A DNA stretch of 64,000 nucleotides from Bacteroidales bacterium CF (lineage in GTDB: Bacteria; Bacteroidota; Bacteroidia; Bacteroidales; UBA932). Shown one piece after another: positions 8,209-18,768 of the stretch; within the stretch, counting starts at the first letter, position 1, and each line of letters starts with the position of its first letter. The notes beneath the pieces are model-generated. The model ran no database searches. It was given only the letters and a program-made list of their open reading frames with translations, and was not told the origin of the DNA. The position numbers were made by a program, and so were the translations under genes. The stretch spans positions 1,364,001 to 1,428,000 of the forward strand of contig CP006772.1 in the NCBI GenBank assembly GCA_000473305.1, in the 5' to 3' direction.

Positions 8209-8622
8209 TTAGGAATTGCATTGATTACAAATGCCTTTGACAACAAAACTCGCTGTTTCAACAAGAAAATTGTCCGGTAATTGAATAGTGGGAATATTAT
8301 TTTCGCGAAGGCAAAATGTTTTTTTACATCTCGTACAAAAGAAATGTAAATGCAAATCATCTATCTTACAAGTGCAATCATCATCACACAATGCGTACTT
8401 TGCAGCTCTCGTACCATCGTCGATTTCATGTATTAAGTTGTTTTGTACAAAAGTTCTTAAAGTTCGGAAGAGCGTTGTTCTTTCAACTTTTTCAAATTTC
8501 TTTTCTAATTCGAACAAATTGATGGCTTTTGATTGAGATAATAATTCTTTCAGAACCAAAATTCGTACTGCTGTCGGTTTTATTTTTTTATTCGTTAGAA
8601 TATTTTCTATCTCTTCATTCAT
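8209..8622 (-). CDS. Fur-family metal-responsive repressor
   Basis: A 137-residue regulator of the Fur/Zur/PerR family. The winged helix occupies about residues 1-85, with the recognition segment VERTTLFRTLRTFVQNNLI. The dimerisation domain carries the conserved HLHFFCTRCKKTFCL and a C-terminal CNQC, giving two CxxC pairs for a structural zinc, plus His/Asp/Glu candidates for sensing. Which metal it senses cannot be said; Zur-like short members have this layout. It leads a minus-strand unit with the cation transporter (IS-split) and MFS gene, so it likely regulates metal export or uptake by these neighbours. Confidence 0.92.
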   Translation of the reverse strand: MNEEIENILTNKKIKPTAVRILVLKELLSQSKAINLFELEKKFEKVERTTLFRTLRTFVQNNLIHEIDDGTRAAKYALCDDDCTCKIDDLHLHFFCTRCKKTFCLRENNIPTIQLPDNFLVETASFVVKGICNQCNS

Positions 8623-8763
8623 TATTGTAATTATCGTCCCGCTATGTTTTTTTATGCCTATTGTCTCGGCGGCTAAGCCCGTTTTAATGGATGATGACGT
8701 CTGTTGGAACGCGTTTATTTCTTATATTTTAATCCATTTATCATTCATTGTGAAGTCAAAATG

Positions 8764-8904
8764 TTAAAAATTATGTTTCAGCTTAAGCATAAACATATCA
8801 TATCGTTTCAGATTAGAAAACAAATTATCTCCCTTTCCACCAGCAATTATGGTTGATATATTTATTTCTTCATTGTCTGTGGCTTGGTATGCGATTTCTG
8901 GCAT
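8764..8904 (-). pseudogene. 3' remnant of an outer-membrane beta-barrel gene
   Basis: A 46-codon open stretch ending at TAA 8764-8766. It reads PEIAYQATDNEEINIS, then GGKGDNLFSNL, then YDMFMLKLKHNF. A terminal aromatic residue after alternating polar/hydrophobic residues is the beta-signal of outer-membrane barrels, and the whole fits the last two strands of a porin-like protein. The frame closes (TAA) just upstream of the ATG, next to the stop of the DUF5686 gene, so the rest of the gene has been lost. Function as a small protein is unlikely. Confidence 0.5.
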
Positions 8905-8907
8905 ATA

Positions 8908-11454
8908 TTAAATATCAAATTTAAACATCATAAGTACTCCAAAGTCTGAAACGTCTGGGTTATCAAGATAAGTTAATCTTTTCACAAAATCTATTCTGAT
9001 AAACTTAAAAATATTTGATATCCCAACTCCTACCTCTACATAAGGGGTGTTTCCAAGAGCAAATGTAGTTGGATTGTTGTTTTTGTCTGTTGGAAACTTG
9101 AACAAGTCTGCCTGATACTCCGGATTATTAGATTTACTGAGGCCTCCATACAATACCTTAAATGTGACCATCTCTCTTAGAGCAAGTTTTTTAATTAATG
9201 GAATCTTGTTGAAAATAAATCCATTAAAGCAATGGTCAACATTTAATGATGTAAATTTATCACTCACAAACTCGAGGAAATTCATCTGGTTGTATGCCGT
9301 AGGCTGATATACATATGTTTGGTTTGCATTATGTATATTCAAAAGAGGGAAGGGAACTTTCCCGAATGTTTTTTCTACCTCCCAGATAACAGAAGTATAC
9401 CCTATTATGGAAGGGTAGAATCTCTTGTAGATACTTAATTTAAATCGGTTATAGTTATAATCGTTGCCAATTATCTTCGAGCCATTTGTGTATTTCAACT
9501 GTATGATAGGATATTTATTCGGAACAGGTTCCCTGTATAGCTTCCCCTGGTAAAATTGCTCATGAGGGGCATACCGTATGCTCATATTGACTTCAGAAAT
9601 ATTGATATAAGGGATGCTATTATCGGTGGATAAATAGTTGACTTTATTAAAGTTAATTGATCCTCCCTGTGATTGTCTCGTATAATTATATCCCAGAGAA
9701 AATGAGAAGTGGTTTTCAAATTCATTTAAATAATCTATTTTAAATGATTTGTTATAGAAAAGCTTGTCATCCAAACCCCTTTTAAGTGACATCAATGCAC
9801 TTCCCTCTTGCATAAAATACAATTCCTGACCAGGAATTTCCGTGTTTACCTGATAATTAACCCTCAGACTTTTAACCGGGAAATCATATATTGAATTGGG
9901 AGTAAAGGAATAAGTGGTTCCAATGTTATATTTAAATTTTTCATCTTTAAATCCAAATGCCAGATGACCATCAAAATTTATTTTTTTACTGAACTTGGTA
10001 GTTGTTCTTCCTCCAAATTTTAATTTTGAGCCTTCAACCTGGTTATAACTGTAAAAAGTAGAAATCGGTCCAATTTCAAAGTTTCCAAAATCGTGAAAAC
10101 TGGCAAATGCTATTCTTATGATGTTCATTGTCCTTTTAAACGCAGGAATATGCTGTAAACTATCCATTGTCGTATAGATATCTTTTTCTGTTTTCGAAAG
10201 TTGTACTAATCTATTTTGTTCCCAATATGCATCAGATTTTTGCACCTTCTCAATCCTTGGAGAAGTGGTTTTAAAAACATTGTCAGTCAATGGTTCATTA
10301 ATATGGTGTTTTTTGTATAAAACACTTCTTTGTCCGAAAATTCCCAATCCATTTTGATTAATCCCAAAATTTACTGATAACTCGTCATTAGAAAGAATCC
10401 ATCCCTGCTTTTGAATATTATCAAAATCCTGAACTATTTTAACATTTTTTACCCAGTTGAGATTAATATTTTTATTTACCTCCATTTCAATTTTTTTAAC
10501 AGCATAGTCTCCATCCAAAGTAATGAATAGGTACCCCTGAAAAAGCATATCTGTTTTATTGCGTGGAGCAAAAAACAATTTGGCACACTTTGTTTCTTCA
10601 ATATCTACGGTGTCAGTTAAGTAGTATCTATAAAATATGGGGGATGAGTTTGAAATAGGACTTAAAAATTGATTGGTGAGAAATGAGACATTATTGTCGT
10701 ATATATTAATGTCTTGATATAAATAATTTAAATAAGCTGTTACTCCATCGTTATTTAAGTAGCCGTTAAAACTTACCATTTTGTCTGCTTTAACGATTTC
10801 ATTTGTCGATTTAGGAGATTTTCTATAGTAAAAATCAGATAACGTCTCCTTAATGTAAAATGGAATCACCTCTTGCCCCGGCTGTTTGGTAGTATCTACA
10901 TTATCAAAAACAAATCTGATTTTTTTTAGTGATTTTTTCTGCTTTAACTCAGCTGAAATATTGCTTAAGGCAAACTGAACCTTTTCGTATTTTTCATATT
11001 GGAGAAAATCAAAATTTTCATTCCGGTTTCTTCCTTTATGTGCTACCACGCTGTCTATAAAGGAGACTGCCGGGTTGTTTTTGTTTCTGTATTTGATTTT
11101 GTGTGCTTCTATTACAATCTCATTTAGAGATGTTGAGGAAGGTGATAATTTTATTTTCACCACACTTGATGTAGAATATATTGTTACTATTTTTGTTTCA
11201 TAACCTATACATGACACTCTTAGAATTGTACTTAGTCCAGTTGTCGCCAGAAAAAATTTTCCTTGTGAATCTGTGCATGTAATTTTAGTAGTTCCATCTA
11301 TAGCAACACCTGCTAAAGGAATTGGATAGTCAGTTTCGGCATCAATAACAATTCCTATTATTCCTGCTTTATTAGCATTCTGACCTTTTACAGTAATATT
11401 CGCTATACAAAAGCAGATTAAGACAAGAAAACAACATTTATTTATATAAAACAT
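8908..11454 (-). CDS. DUF5686 outer-membrane protein with carboxypeptidase-like domain
   Basis: A large secreted outer-membrane protein of about 848 residues, starting at the ATG that gives a clean signal peptide (MFYINKCCFLVLICFCIANI). An upstream in-frame ATG at 11493 adds 13 non-hydrophobic residues and is less likely. Residues about 30-115 form a carboxypeptidase-regulatory-like domain (GIVIDAETDYPIPLAGVAI). The rest matches the Bacteroidetes DUF5686 layout: a soluble middle region and a long C-terminal beta-barrel ending LLMMFKFDI. The family's function is unknown; an outer-membrane assembly or transport role is inferred from architecture only. It stands alone, with the IS21 element 200 bp upstream. 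Confidence 0.85.
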   Translation of the reverse strand: MFYINKCCFLVLICFCIANITVKGQNANKAGIIGIVIDAETDYPIPLAGVAIDGTTKITCTDSQGKFFLATTGLSTILRVSCIGYETKIVTIYSTSSVVKIKLSPSSTSLNEIVIEAHKIKYRNKNNPAVSFIDSVVAHKGRNRNENFDFLQYEKYEKVQFALSNISAELKQKKSLKKIRFVFDNVDTTKQPGQEVIPFYIKETLSDFYYRKSPKSTNEIVKADKMVSFNGYLNNDGVTAYLNYLYQDINIYDNNVSFLTNQFLSPISNSSPIFYRYYLTDTVDIEETKCAKLFFAPRNKTDMLFQGYLFITLDGDYAVKKIEMEVNKNINLNWVKNVKIVQDFDNIQKQGWILSNDELSVNFGINQNGLGIFGQRSVLYKKHHINEPLTDNVFKTTSPRIEKVQKSDAYWEQNRLVQLSKTEKDIYTTMDSLQHIPAFKRTMNIIRIAFASFHDFGNFEIGPISTFYSYNQVEGSKLKFGGRTTTKFSKKINFDGHLAFGFKDEKFKYNIGTTYSFTPNSIYDFPVKSLRVNYQVNTEIPGQELYFMQEGSALMSLKRGLDDKLFYNKSFKIDYLNEFENHFSFSLGYNYTRQSQGGSINFNKVNYLSTDNSIPYINISEVNMSIRYAPHEQFYQGKLYREPVPNKYPIIQLKYTNGSKIIGNDYNYNRFKLSIYKRFYPSIIGYTSVIWEVEKTFGKVPFPLLNIHNANQTYVYQPTAYNQMNFLEFVSDKFTSLNVDHCFNGFIFNKIPLIKKLALREMVTFKVLYGGLSKSNNPEYQADLFKFPTDKNNNPTTFALGNTPYVEVGVGISNIFKFIRIDFVKRLTYLDNPDVSDFGVLMMFKFDI

Positions 11455-11651
11455 AACGACTCTATATTTATCAGGACAAAGGAAATCTATCATCCTTTCG
11501 ATTGGAGAACATTCAACAAATTTTAACTAATATCCGAGATTCTTTAAATAATGTTTAGAAATAGAATAATGATTCTAAGCTAATTCTACTTAACTTTAAC
11601 TAAGTATGGGAAGGTTCGATTCTGCTGAATATTTAAAAATCACGCTTCAAA

Positions 11652-11913
11652 TACATATTCCGGAGCATAGTCGGCCAACAATTCCAGCCTAAAACGATCT
11701 AAAAATGATACTCGTTCACCAATAAAAAAGGTAAAAAATGAACGAATTAATCAAAAAAAAGGAGGCAAATCGCACTTTTTCCGGAGCATTGTCGGCCAAT
11801 TCCAAAAAGACGGTACAAGTTTGCAGTCGAGGGGGATGTTTTCCGGAGCATTGTCGGCCAGTTTGGGAAGATAAAGAAAGCATTTTCAATCCTTTCCGGA
11901 GCATTGTCGGCCA
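11652..11913. repeat. IS21 no. 2 left end: four terminal repeat copies
   Basis: Copies of TTCCGGAGCATTGTCGGCCA begin at 11658 (with one change, ATAG for ATTG), 11779, 11841 and 11894; the copy at 11779 is otherwise identical. Spacing is irregular (121, 62 and 53 bp), unlike the strict 24-bp spacing of IS21 no. 1. The stretch 11652-11976 holds no credible gene. Confidence 0.88.
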
Positions 11914-11976
11914 CTCATTTAGCAAATCGTCTATTTTTGTTTTTAGCAGAAGGAAAAATGTTAAAAGCAAAAATAT

Positions 11977-13536
11977 ATGGCTGGAACAATAATAGACATG
12001 AGCACAATTAAACAAATGCTCCAACTTAGCCAAGATGGCGTCTCGAACAGGCAAATTGCCAGGCAGCTTGGCATTAGCCGGGACAAAGTAAATGAGTTTG
12101 TCAATGCAGCCCACAAGGACTCTTTGGGTATTAATGGTTTACTTAAGCTTGAGGATCCGATTCTTGAACGGCGTTTCCATTCCGGTAATCCGGCATACAC
12201 AGATGATAGGATGTCTACCTTTCTTGGGTTGTTGCCTGACTTTGTAGAGCAGTTGGGCCATAAACATGTTACACGTTTGATGGTTTGGGAAGACTACAGA
12301 AAAATATATCCTGACGGTTATGGCAAGTCTCAATTTTTCTTTCATCTTGCGCAACATCTGAAGGCTCAGAAGCAATCCACATCGGTTCTACGTCACGAAG
12401 CCGGCAATGAGCTCTATGTTGACTTTGCAGGAGATACATTAGGCTATGTCGATATCAATACAGGAGAATGCATACCCATGCAAGTCTTTGTGGCTACGCT
12501 TGCCTGTACAGACTATGCCTTTGCGTTTTGTGTGCCGTCGCAAAAGACAGAGGACTTCCTGTATGCTTTGGTCAGATGCCTTGAGTTCTATGGTGGGGTT
12601 CCTAAAATAGTAGTTCCCGACAATCTCAAGGCAGCTGTTGTGAAAGCAGACAAATACGAACCCACAATCAATAAGGCCATGGAGGATATGGGTAATCACT
12701 ATGGGTTTGTAGTTCTTCCCTGTCAGCCATATTCCCCCACACACAAAGGTCTGGTTGAGAATCAAGTAAAGATTATCTATCATCGCATCTACGCCAAATT
12801 GCATAATCGACAGTTCTTCTCTGCCGTGGAATTAAATGCCTCTGTTGCCGAGTTTCTTAAAGCACATAATCGGACAAGGATGCAGCAACGTCCATACAGC
12901 AGAGAGGAGCACTTTCATGCAGTGGAAAAGGAGGCATTGAAGCCTCTGCCGGATACGCCGTACACGATGAAACGATATGCCGATGTTACCGTGCAGCAGA
13001 ATGGTCATGTATATCTGAGCTGCGACAAACACTACTACTCTGTGCCTTATACTCTAATCGGCTGCAAAGCCAGAATAATCTTTACCACATCGCTTGTGAA
13101 AATCTATGTAAAAGGCGAACAGGTAGCAGTCCATTCCAGAGAACGGAACTTCGGATATACTTCCAATGACGATCATCTGGCCTCCAATACTATTGCCTTT
13201 ACCAAACGCTCTGCCGACTATTACAAACGAAGAGCACAGGGTGTGTCGGGGCCTCTGTTTCAGTTGTTCAATCTCCTGTTCGAAAGATCAAACGGCAGCC
13301 TTCCACCGGAATACTACTACAAGACCTGCGATATGATGCTTCGCCTGCAGAGAGACAATCAGCCACAGTTCTTTGACCAGGCATGTGAAATCTGCATTGA
13401 GAATCATTTATTCACAGGGAAAAGGCTTGAGAATGTCATCAAAACTCTGGCAAAATGCTCTCATGAGCCGTCATTCACATCCACACCAACACCAAAAGAC
13501 CATGCTAATATGCGTGGTAATCTATTCTTTCAATAA
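11977..13536 (+). CDS. istA: IstA transposase (second IS21 element)
   Basis: A 519-residue IS21 transposase. The N-terminus has the helix-turn-helix (GVSNRQIARQLGISRDKV, about residues 20-37). The catalytic core shows LYVDFAGD (first Asp), VVPDNLKAAV (second Asp) and KGLVENQVK (Glu). The C-terminal beta domain (YYSVPYTLIGCKARII) follows. An alternative start at the ATG of MSTIKQM, 21 nt inside, is possible. The frame is intact and istB begins 15 nt downstream, so the pair is co-transcribed. Confidence 0.95.
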   Translation: MAGTIIDMSTIKQMLQLSQDGVSNRQIARQLGISRDKVNEFVNAAHKDSLGINGLLKLEDPILERRFHSGNPAYTDDRMSTFLGLLPDFVEQLGHKHVTRLMVWEDYRKIYPDGYGKSQFFFHLAQHLKAQKQSTSVLRHEAGNELYVDFAGDTLGYVDINTGECIPMQVFVATLACTDYAFAFCVPSQKTEDFLYALVRCLEFYGGVPKIVVPDNLKAAVVKADKYEPTINKAMEDMGNHYGFVVLPCQPYSPTHKGLVENQVKIIYHRIYAKLHNRQFFSAVELNASVAEFLKAHNRTRMQQRPYSREEHFHAVEKEALKPLPDTPYTMKRYADVTVQQNGHVYLSCDKHYYSVPYTLIGCKARIIFTTSLVKIYVKGEQVAVHSRERNFGYTSNDDHLASNTIAFTKRSADYYKRRAQGVSGPLFQLFNLLFERSNGSLPPEYYYKTCDMMLRLQRDNQPQFFDQACEICIENHLFTGKRLENVIKTLAKCSHEPSFTSTPTPKDHANMRGNLFFQ

Positions 13537-13550
13537 ACGACAAATACAAC

Positions 13551-14270
13551 ATGGAACAAATACTATCATCTTTCCAAAAACTACATATGCCCGGTATGGC
13601 ATCATGCTGGAAAATCATCAACGAAACGCATCAAACAAACAAGCTTACCCTTAAGGACGGCCTGGAGTTGCTGCTTCAGAGCGAACTCGATAATCGTCAA
13701 AATAATAGAATAGAACGGCTAATCAAGAAAGCCACTTTCAAGCAGATGGCAACTATCGAAGAACTTGATAAAAATGAATCACGTGGCATAAGTGCCGGAA
13801 CGATCACTCAGCTATCTACCGGAGAGTATCTTAAAAACGGCACTATCATAATAATCAGCGGACCGACCGGTACCGGTAAATCATTTATGGCGACAGCTCT
13901 TGGTGAAAGGGCTTGCCGGCTTGGATATCGTGTTCGTTACTACACCGTGCAGAGGATGTTGGATGAGCTCAGGCTCGCCAGACTTGAAGGACATGAACTC
14001 AGGTTCTTCGAGAAAATAGAACAACTCGATCTGCTTATTATCGATGACTTCGGAATGAAAAAACTGGAAGGACAGCAACAAAACGACTTTGAACAAATAA
14101 TTGACGACCGTTATCACAAGAAATCCGTAATCATATCGAGCCAGCTCGCTGTCACCGATTGGTACTCCATCTTTAGCAGCGAAATGCTTGCAGAGGCATG
14201 TCTGGACAGGATAGCGCATAAGTCAATACGCATCGAGCTGAAAGGGGATAGCCTACGAAAAAAATATTAA
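13551..14270 (+). CDS. istB: IstB-like ATPase (second IS21 element)
   Basis: A 239-residue AAA+ helper of IS21 transposition. Walker A is SGPTGTGKSFMA (about residues 102-113), Walker B with the family DDFG is LLIIDDFGM (about 161-169), and the arginine-finger region is near the C-terminus (ACLDRIAHKSIRIEL). Length and order match the family. It belongs to a different subgroup from the IstB at 308-1042, which shares only the motifs. Confidence 0.95.
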   Translation: MEQILSSFQKLHMPGMASCWKIINETHQTNKLTLKDGLELLLQSELDNRQNNRIERLIKKATFKQMATIEELDKNESRGISAGTITQLSTGEYLKNGTIIIISGPTGTGKSFMATALGERACRLGYRVRYYTVQRMLDELRLARLEGHELRFFEKIEQLDLLIIDDFGMKKLEGQQQNDFEQIIDDRYHKKSVIISSQLAVTDWYSIFSSEMLAEACLDRIAHKSIRIELKGDSLRKKY

Positions 14271-14311
14271 TTATATCTTTGAACTAACAAAACGATGAAT
14301 GTTTAACAAGG

Positions 14312-14360
14312 TGGCCGAGTATCACCGGAATCCGTGGCCGAGTATTGACCGGAATATGTA
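14312..14360. repeat. IS21 no. 2 right end: two terminal repeat copies
   Basis: TGGCCGAGTATCACCGGAA (14312-14330) and TGGCCGAGTATTGACCGGAA (14334-14353) are inverted, slightly diverged versions of the left-end repeat, 22 bp apart. The outer one runs into TATGTA, matching the left TACATA. Confidence 0.85.
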
Positions 14361-14386
14361 ATCAGTTTATTGCTCACTATCTTGGT

Positions 14387-15511
14387 TTATACTAATTTCT
14401 TGATATAACACCTTGCTTTTTTGTGTTGTCTAAATTCAAATTTATTCCAAAGGTTTTGTACGCTAAAGTTTTCTTCAAGCTCCCTTGTTGATTCAATGTT
14501 TGTAATTCCGCTGTTTATAATTGAATTCCCGATATCATTAAAAATTACAGAATTTACCCCTTTATCCTTGTAATCCTTATGTACTGCAATAAGCAAAGTG
14601 TCTATTGTGTCATTATATTTTAATGCGTTTTGAATTCTCAATATTCCAAATGGGTACAAACGTCCTTTAGCCTTTTGTAATGCCTTTGAAAGTGATGGCA
14701 TACATATACCAAATCCCACTACATTATTCTCTGCATTTAAGATGATTGATACATATTTTAACCTTAGTAAAGGGATGAATTGGCTTTTTAAATCTTCACA
14801 TTGTGTTTTTGTCAACTCGGAAAAGGCATAAAGTCCGGCATATTCCTGATTTAGGAGTTGAAACACTTCATCGGAATATTTTAAAAGATCCTTTTTTTTG
14901 CGAAGACGTGCACTATGTAATTTATATCTATTTTTCACAACCATCGCAATTCTCGAATATTTTTCAGGAATAGATTTTGGCACCTTAATATTATATTCAA
15001 CCCAATCAATATCCTTTTTAAATCCCAATTTTTCAATAAGTTCTGAATAATAAGGAAAATTAAATTTTCCAAAGGATGTTGATAGTTCCTCAAAACCTTC
15101 AATGAGAATACCAGATGCGTCAAATTCTGAAAGTCCAAGCGGTCCGTGTATTGTTTTTATGTTTTTTTGTATAGCCCAGGACTCAACAGTTTCTATTAGT
15201 TCTTTAAGTACGTTTTCGTCCTCAATAAAATCCAACCAACCAAAACGAACAAAATTTTCACCTACCTTCTTGTTGTAATTGTAATTTATTATACCTGCCA
15301 CACGACCAACTATCTTATAGTTGATGTATGCAAGCCAATATTTTGTTTCACAAAACTCGAAAGAAGGATTGTCCTTTTTTGATAGTGTTTTTAGTTCGCT
15401 ATAAATTAGAGGAGGAACATAAAACTTATTACCTAAGTAAAGCTTATTTGGAAATTTTACAAACTGTTTTAGTTCACGTTTAGTAGATACTTCTTTTATA
15501 GTTATTTTCAT
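14387..15511 (-). CDS. GNAT-like acyltransferase, candidate bacterial ceramide synthase
   Basis: A 374-residue cytoplasmic protein with the acyl-CoA N-acyltransferase fold in two parts. N-terminal residues about 1-150 are KITIKEVSTKRELKQFVKFP and VGRVAGIINYNYNKK. The C-terminal part has NNVVGFGICMPSLSKALQKA and LIAVHKDYKDKGVNSVIF, typical GNAT strands. Homologues are found beside serine palmitoyltransferase in many Bacteroidetes. In Caulobacter a GNAT-like protein acts as bacterial ceramide synthase, so N-acylation of a long-chain base is a reasonable inference but not shown here. Its ATG directly follows the stop of the upstream dehydrogenase gene (1-nt step), so the two are translationally coupled. 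Confidence 0.75.
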   Translation of the reverse strand: MKITIKEVSTKRELKQFVKFPNKLYLGNKFYVPPLIYSELKTLSKKDNPSFEFCETKYWLAYINYKIVGRVAGIINYNYNKKVGENFVRFGWLDFIEDENVLKELIETVESWAIQKNIKTIHGPLGLSEFDASGILIEGFEELSTSFGKFNFPYYSELIEKLGFKKDIDWVEYNIKVPKSIPEKYSRIAMVVKNRYKLHSARLRKKKDLLKYSDEVFQLLNQEYAGLYAFSELTKTQCEDLKSQFIPLLRLKYVSIILNAENNVVGFGICMPSLSKALQKAKGRLYPFGILRIQNALKYNDTIDTLLIAVHKDYKDKGVNSVIFNDIGNSIINSGITNIESTRELEENFSVQNLWNKFEFRQHKKARCYIKKLV

Positions 15512-16309
15512 TTAATCATAATATTTTTTCAATATAGCTGCAAACCAAGTTTCGGGTAACAACCTCTTCAATGAAACTGAAAATTTTTGAAGAGGTGATG
15601 CGATTACATATCTAAAAGCCGGTTTTCTACGGTCAATGATCTTTCCTATCTTTTTTGCCAATATTTCAGGCTTAAGGCCATTATTCTCGTCAGACATTAT
15701 TTTAGATAACGTATTGTAGAATTGAGGATAAGTCAATTTAATTTCCGGGTTATCTACTATTTTACGATTCGAAGTAAAGTTGGTAGAAAAGTCACCCGGA
15801 TTAATTAATACTACACGAATATCTTGCGGCTTTAATTCGAGACTTAATGACTGACAGTATCCCTCTATGGCGAATTTGCTTGCCGAGTAAAGGCCTTGGA
15901 AAGGAATGCCCATTAAACCTCCAATTGAGCTGATACAAATAATCACTCCCTCATTTTGTCTGCGCATAATGGGTAATACTGTCTGTGTTACCCTAAATAC
16001 ACCAAAAAAGTTTACATCCATTTGATATTGAGCATCTCTGATGTTTGTCAATTCAATGGGACCTCCTATGCCAATTCCCGCATTATTGATCAAGACATCT
16101 ATGCGGCCTTCTTTATCACAAATTTCTTTAACCGCATGCTCAATGGAACTTATGTCGGTAACATCCATGCGAACATAGTTTACATTCGGAATAGGATCAA
16201 CCTCACTACGTATAGAGCCATAAATTTTGTGTCCGCCTTTGGCAAGTTCGACTGCCATAGAACGTCCAAAACCGGATGATATGCCTGTAATGAATACGAC
16301 TTTTGACAT
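15512..16309 (-). CDS. Short-chain dehydrogenase/reductase, likely 3-ketosphinganine or ceramide reductase
   Basis: A 265-residue classical SDR. The nucleotide-binding motif TGISSGFG is at about residues 5-12, the structural NNAG at about 89-92 (INNAGIGIGG), the catalytic Ser near CISSIGG and the catalytic YSASK at about 151-155. The C-terminal tail (LKRLLPETWFAAILKKYYD) is amphipathic and may touch the membrane. Its place directly between serine palmitoyltransferase and the GNAT-like gene suggests that it reduces the 3-keto group of the sphingoid base or of its N-acylated form. The substrate is inferred from context. Confidence 0.85.
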   Translation of the reverse strand: MSKVVFITGISSGFGRSMAVELAKGGHKIYGSIRSEVDPIPNVNYVRMDVTDISSIEHAVKEICDKEGRIDVLINNAGIGIGGPIELTNIRDAQYQMDVNFFGVFRVTQTVLPIMRRQNEGVIICISSIGGLMGIPFQGLYSASKFAIEGYCQSLSLELKPQDIRVVLINPGDFSTNFTSNRKIVDNPEIKLTYPQFYNTLSKIMSDENNGLKPEILAKKIGKIIDRRKPAFRYVIASPLQKFSVSLKRLLPETWFAAILKKYYD

Positions 16310-16336
16310 AAGGATATGTTATTTAATTATTAATGG

Positions 16337-17536
<1,200 letters not shown>

Positions 17537-17540
17537 TTAT

Positions 17541-18002
17541 TTATTTAAGTTTATCTTCAACAAGTACATAGCCATCAGTTACCGATATATGACCATGTTT
17601 CTTAAACACCAATCGTTCTGCAAGTAAGAAATTAACAATGCCTGATATAAGTAATGCAATAAGATTACAGTAAACGACATCCAATTTAAAAAGTCTCTCG
17701 AAAAGAAGAAGAAATCCCATCTTTATGAGAAAACCTAGAATTGAGGAAATATTGAATAAAGCAAGGCGAGTAAAAAAATACTTTGTATTTTTTGGAAAAA
17801 TATGCTTATTCCATATCCAGTAATATGATATGACGTAATTGCAAAACATTACAATTTCAAAAGAAATGGTTGGAGCAACTATGTATGTCCCTACATAAGA
17901 AAAGAATATGTAGGTAGAAAATATCCAAAGTATTACCGTTTCTATTAGTGTCCCCAGTAGCCGGCTTATAAAGAATTTTAAGTATTTTGAAAGCATTGAC
18001 AT
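17541..18002 (-). CDS. GtrA-family membrane protein
   Basis: A 153-residue protein with four hydrophobic segments, matching the GtrA-like family in length and motif style (FFISRLLGTLIETVILWIF, NYVISYYWIWNKHIF, FNISSILGFLIKMGF, LIALLISGIVNFLLAERLVF). GtrA proteins are linked to moving lipid-linked sugars or modifying envelope polymers; the exact activity is usually unknown. Placement between a CDP-alcohol transferase and serine palmitoyltransferase suggests a role in moving or decorating a sphingolipid head group (inference). Confidence 0.85.
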   Translation of the reverse strand: MSMLSKYLKFFISRLLGTLIETVILWIFSTYIFFSYVGTYIVAPTISFEIVMFCNYVISYYWIWNKHIFPKNTKYFFTRLALFNISSILGFLIKMGFLLLFERLFKLDVVYCNLIALLISGIVNFLLAERLVFKKHGHISVTDGYVLVEDKLK

Positions 18003-18032
18003 CTACTTTGTTATTAAAATATCTAAAATTTA

Positions 18033-18716
18033 TCAATTGTGTGGAGGAGGATCAATTTTTCCATATTTTGCCTTTTCTGAAAAAAAGGACCAAATGTAGA
18101 TGATAAACAGCACCAATGCTATAACTATAGCAAAAAGGTCAAATAATTTTATTGGAAAGCCCATAATAATTATCGGTGAATTATCTGTTGGCAGATATAT
18201 AAAAAGAGTGTTTATGAGAATAACAATTAATCGGAATTCTGTAGGCCCAAAGCCGCTGTATGAAATTTTAAACTCACCTTTAAGGTATGTATTTATGTAA
18301 GTAAAGATGGATAAAAGATAATAACCCGAAAGTATCAACATGGCAACAGAAAATGAAATGAAAGGAGAAAGTCCGGCACCGGCACAAAATATTAATACAG
18401 TCAGACCGTCAATGTTGTGATCAATGTAAAATCCATATATCGGGCGCTGCGCATTTCTTACACGAGCTAAGGTTCCGTCAAGACTATCTCCAAACCAGTT
18501 TACAACAAATCCTAAAGAGGATAACCATAAGAATTCGACATCCCAATTCGACAGAAAATATCCTCCTGCAGAAATGATTGCACCAAAAAATCCCAACCAT
18601 GTCAAATGGTCAGAAGTGACCCATTTAGGAAGTTTTGTTGCCAAACAAACCAATACTTTTTTTTCCATCTTATTTAAAATGGAATTTTGAATTCTTATGG
18701 CATCTTTTTGATTCAT
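18033..18716 (-). CDS. CDP-alcohol phosphatidyltransferase
   Basis: A 227-residue inner-membrane enzyme with about six helices and the full family signature: D-x2-DG-x2-AR-x8-G-x3-D-x3-D, read in the segment that begins DSLDGTLARVRNAQ and ends GFYIDHNID (about residues 76-102). It transfers a phospho-alcohol from CDP-alcohol to a lipid alcohol or the reverse. The separate PssA gene at 31007 probably covers phosphatidylserine, and this copy sits in the sphingolipid operon. It may therefore make a phospho-headgroup on ceramide, such as phosphoinositol or phosphoethanolamine. The head group is not readable from sequence. Confidence 0.88.
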   Translation of the reverse strand: MNQKDAIRIQNSILNKMEKKVLVCLATKLPKWVTSDHLTWLGFFGAIISAGGYFLSNWDVEFLWLSSLGFVVNWFGDSLDGTLARVRNAQRPIYGFYIDHNIDGLTVLIFCAGAGLSPFISFSVAMLILSGYYLLSIFTYINTYLKGEFKISYSGFGPTEFRLIVILINTLFIYLPTDNSPIIIMGFPIKLFDLFAIVIALVLFIIYIWSFFSEKAKYGKIDPPPHN

Positions 18717-18768
18717 CTTAAAAACTATATTTTAACTCCAACATATTAAATTGCTTAATACTTTATTT

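Larger units (their letters stand above)
11652..14360 (+). mobile_element. IS21-family insertion sequence no. 2
   Basis: An element of about 2.7 kb with istA and istB on the plus strand. Outer ends share TACATATTCCGG (left at 11652, right as its reverse complement ending at 14360), followed by TTCCGGAGCATAGTCGGCCA-type repeats. Its genes and ends differ from IS21 no. 1. I could not see a convincing target duplication, so the outer boundary could be off by a few bases. No gene is visibly interrupted; it sits between a DUF5686 gene and the lipid operon. Confidence 0.85.

Noticed and set aside
11716-12200. Open frames in the IS21 no. 2 left end
   Set aside because: They consist of the translated terminal repeats and overlap istA on the other strand.
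11652-14360. Target-site duplication of IS21 no. 2
   Set aside because: I compared the bases outside the TACATATTCCGG ends and found no convincing 4-8 bp repeat, so none is reported.
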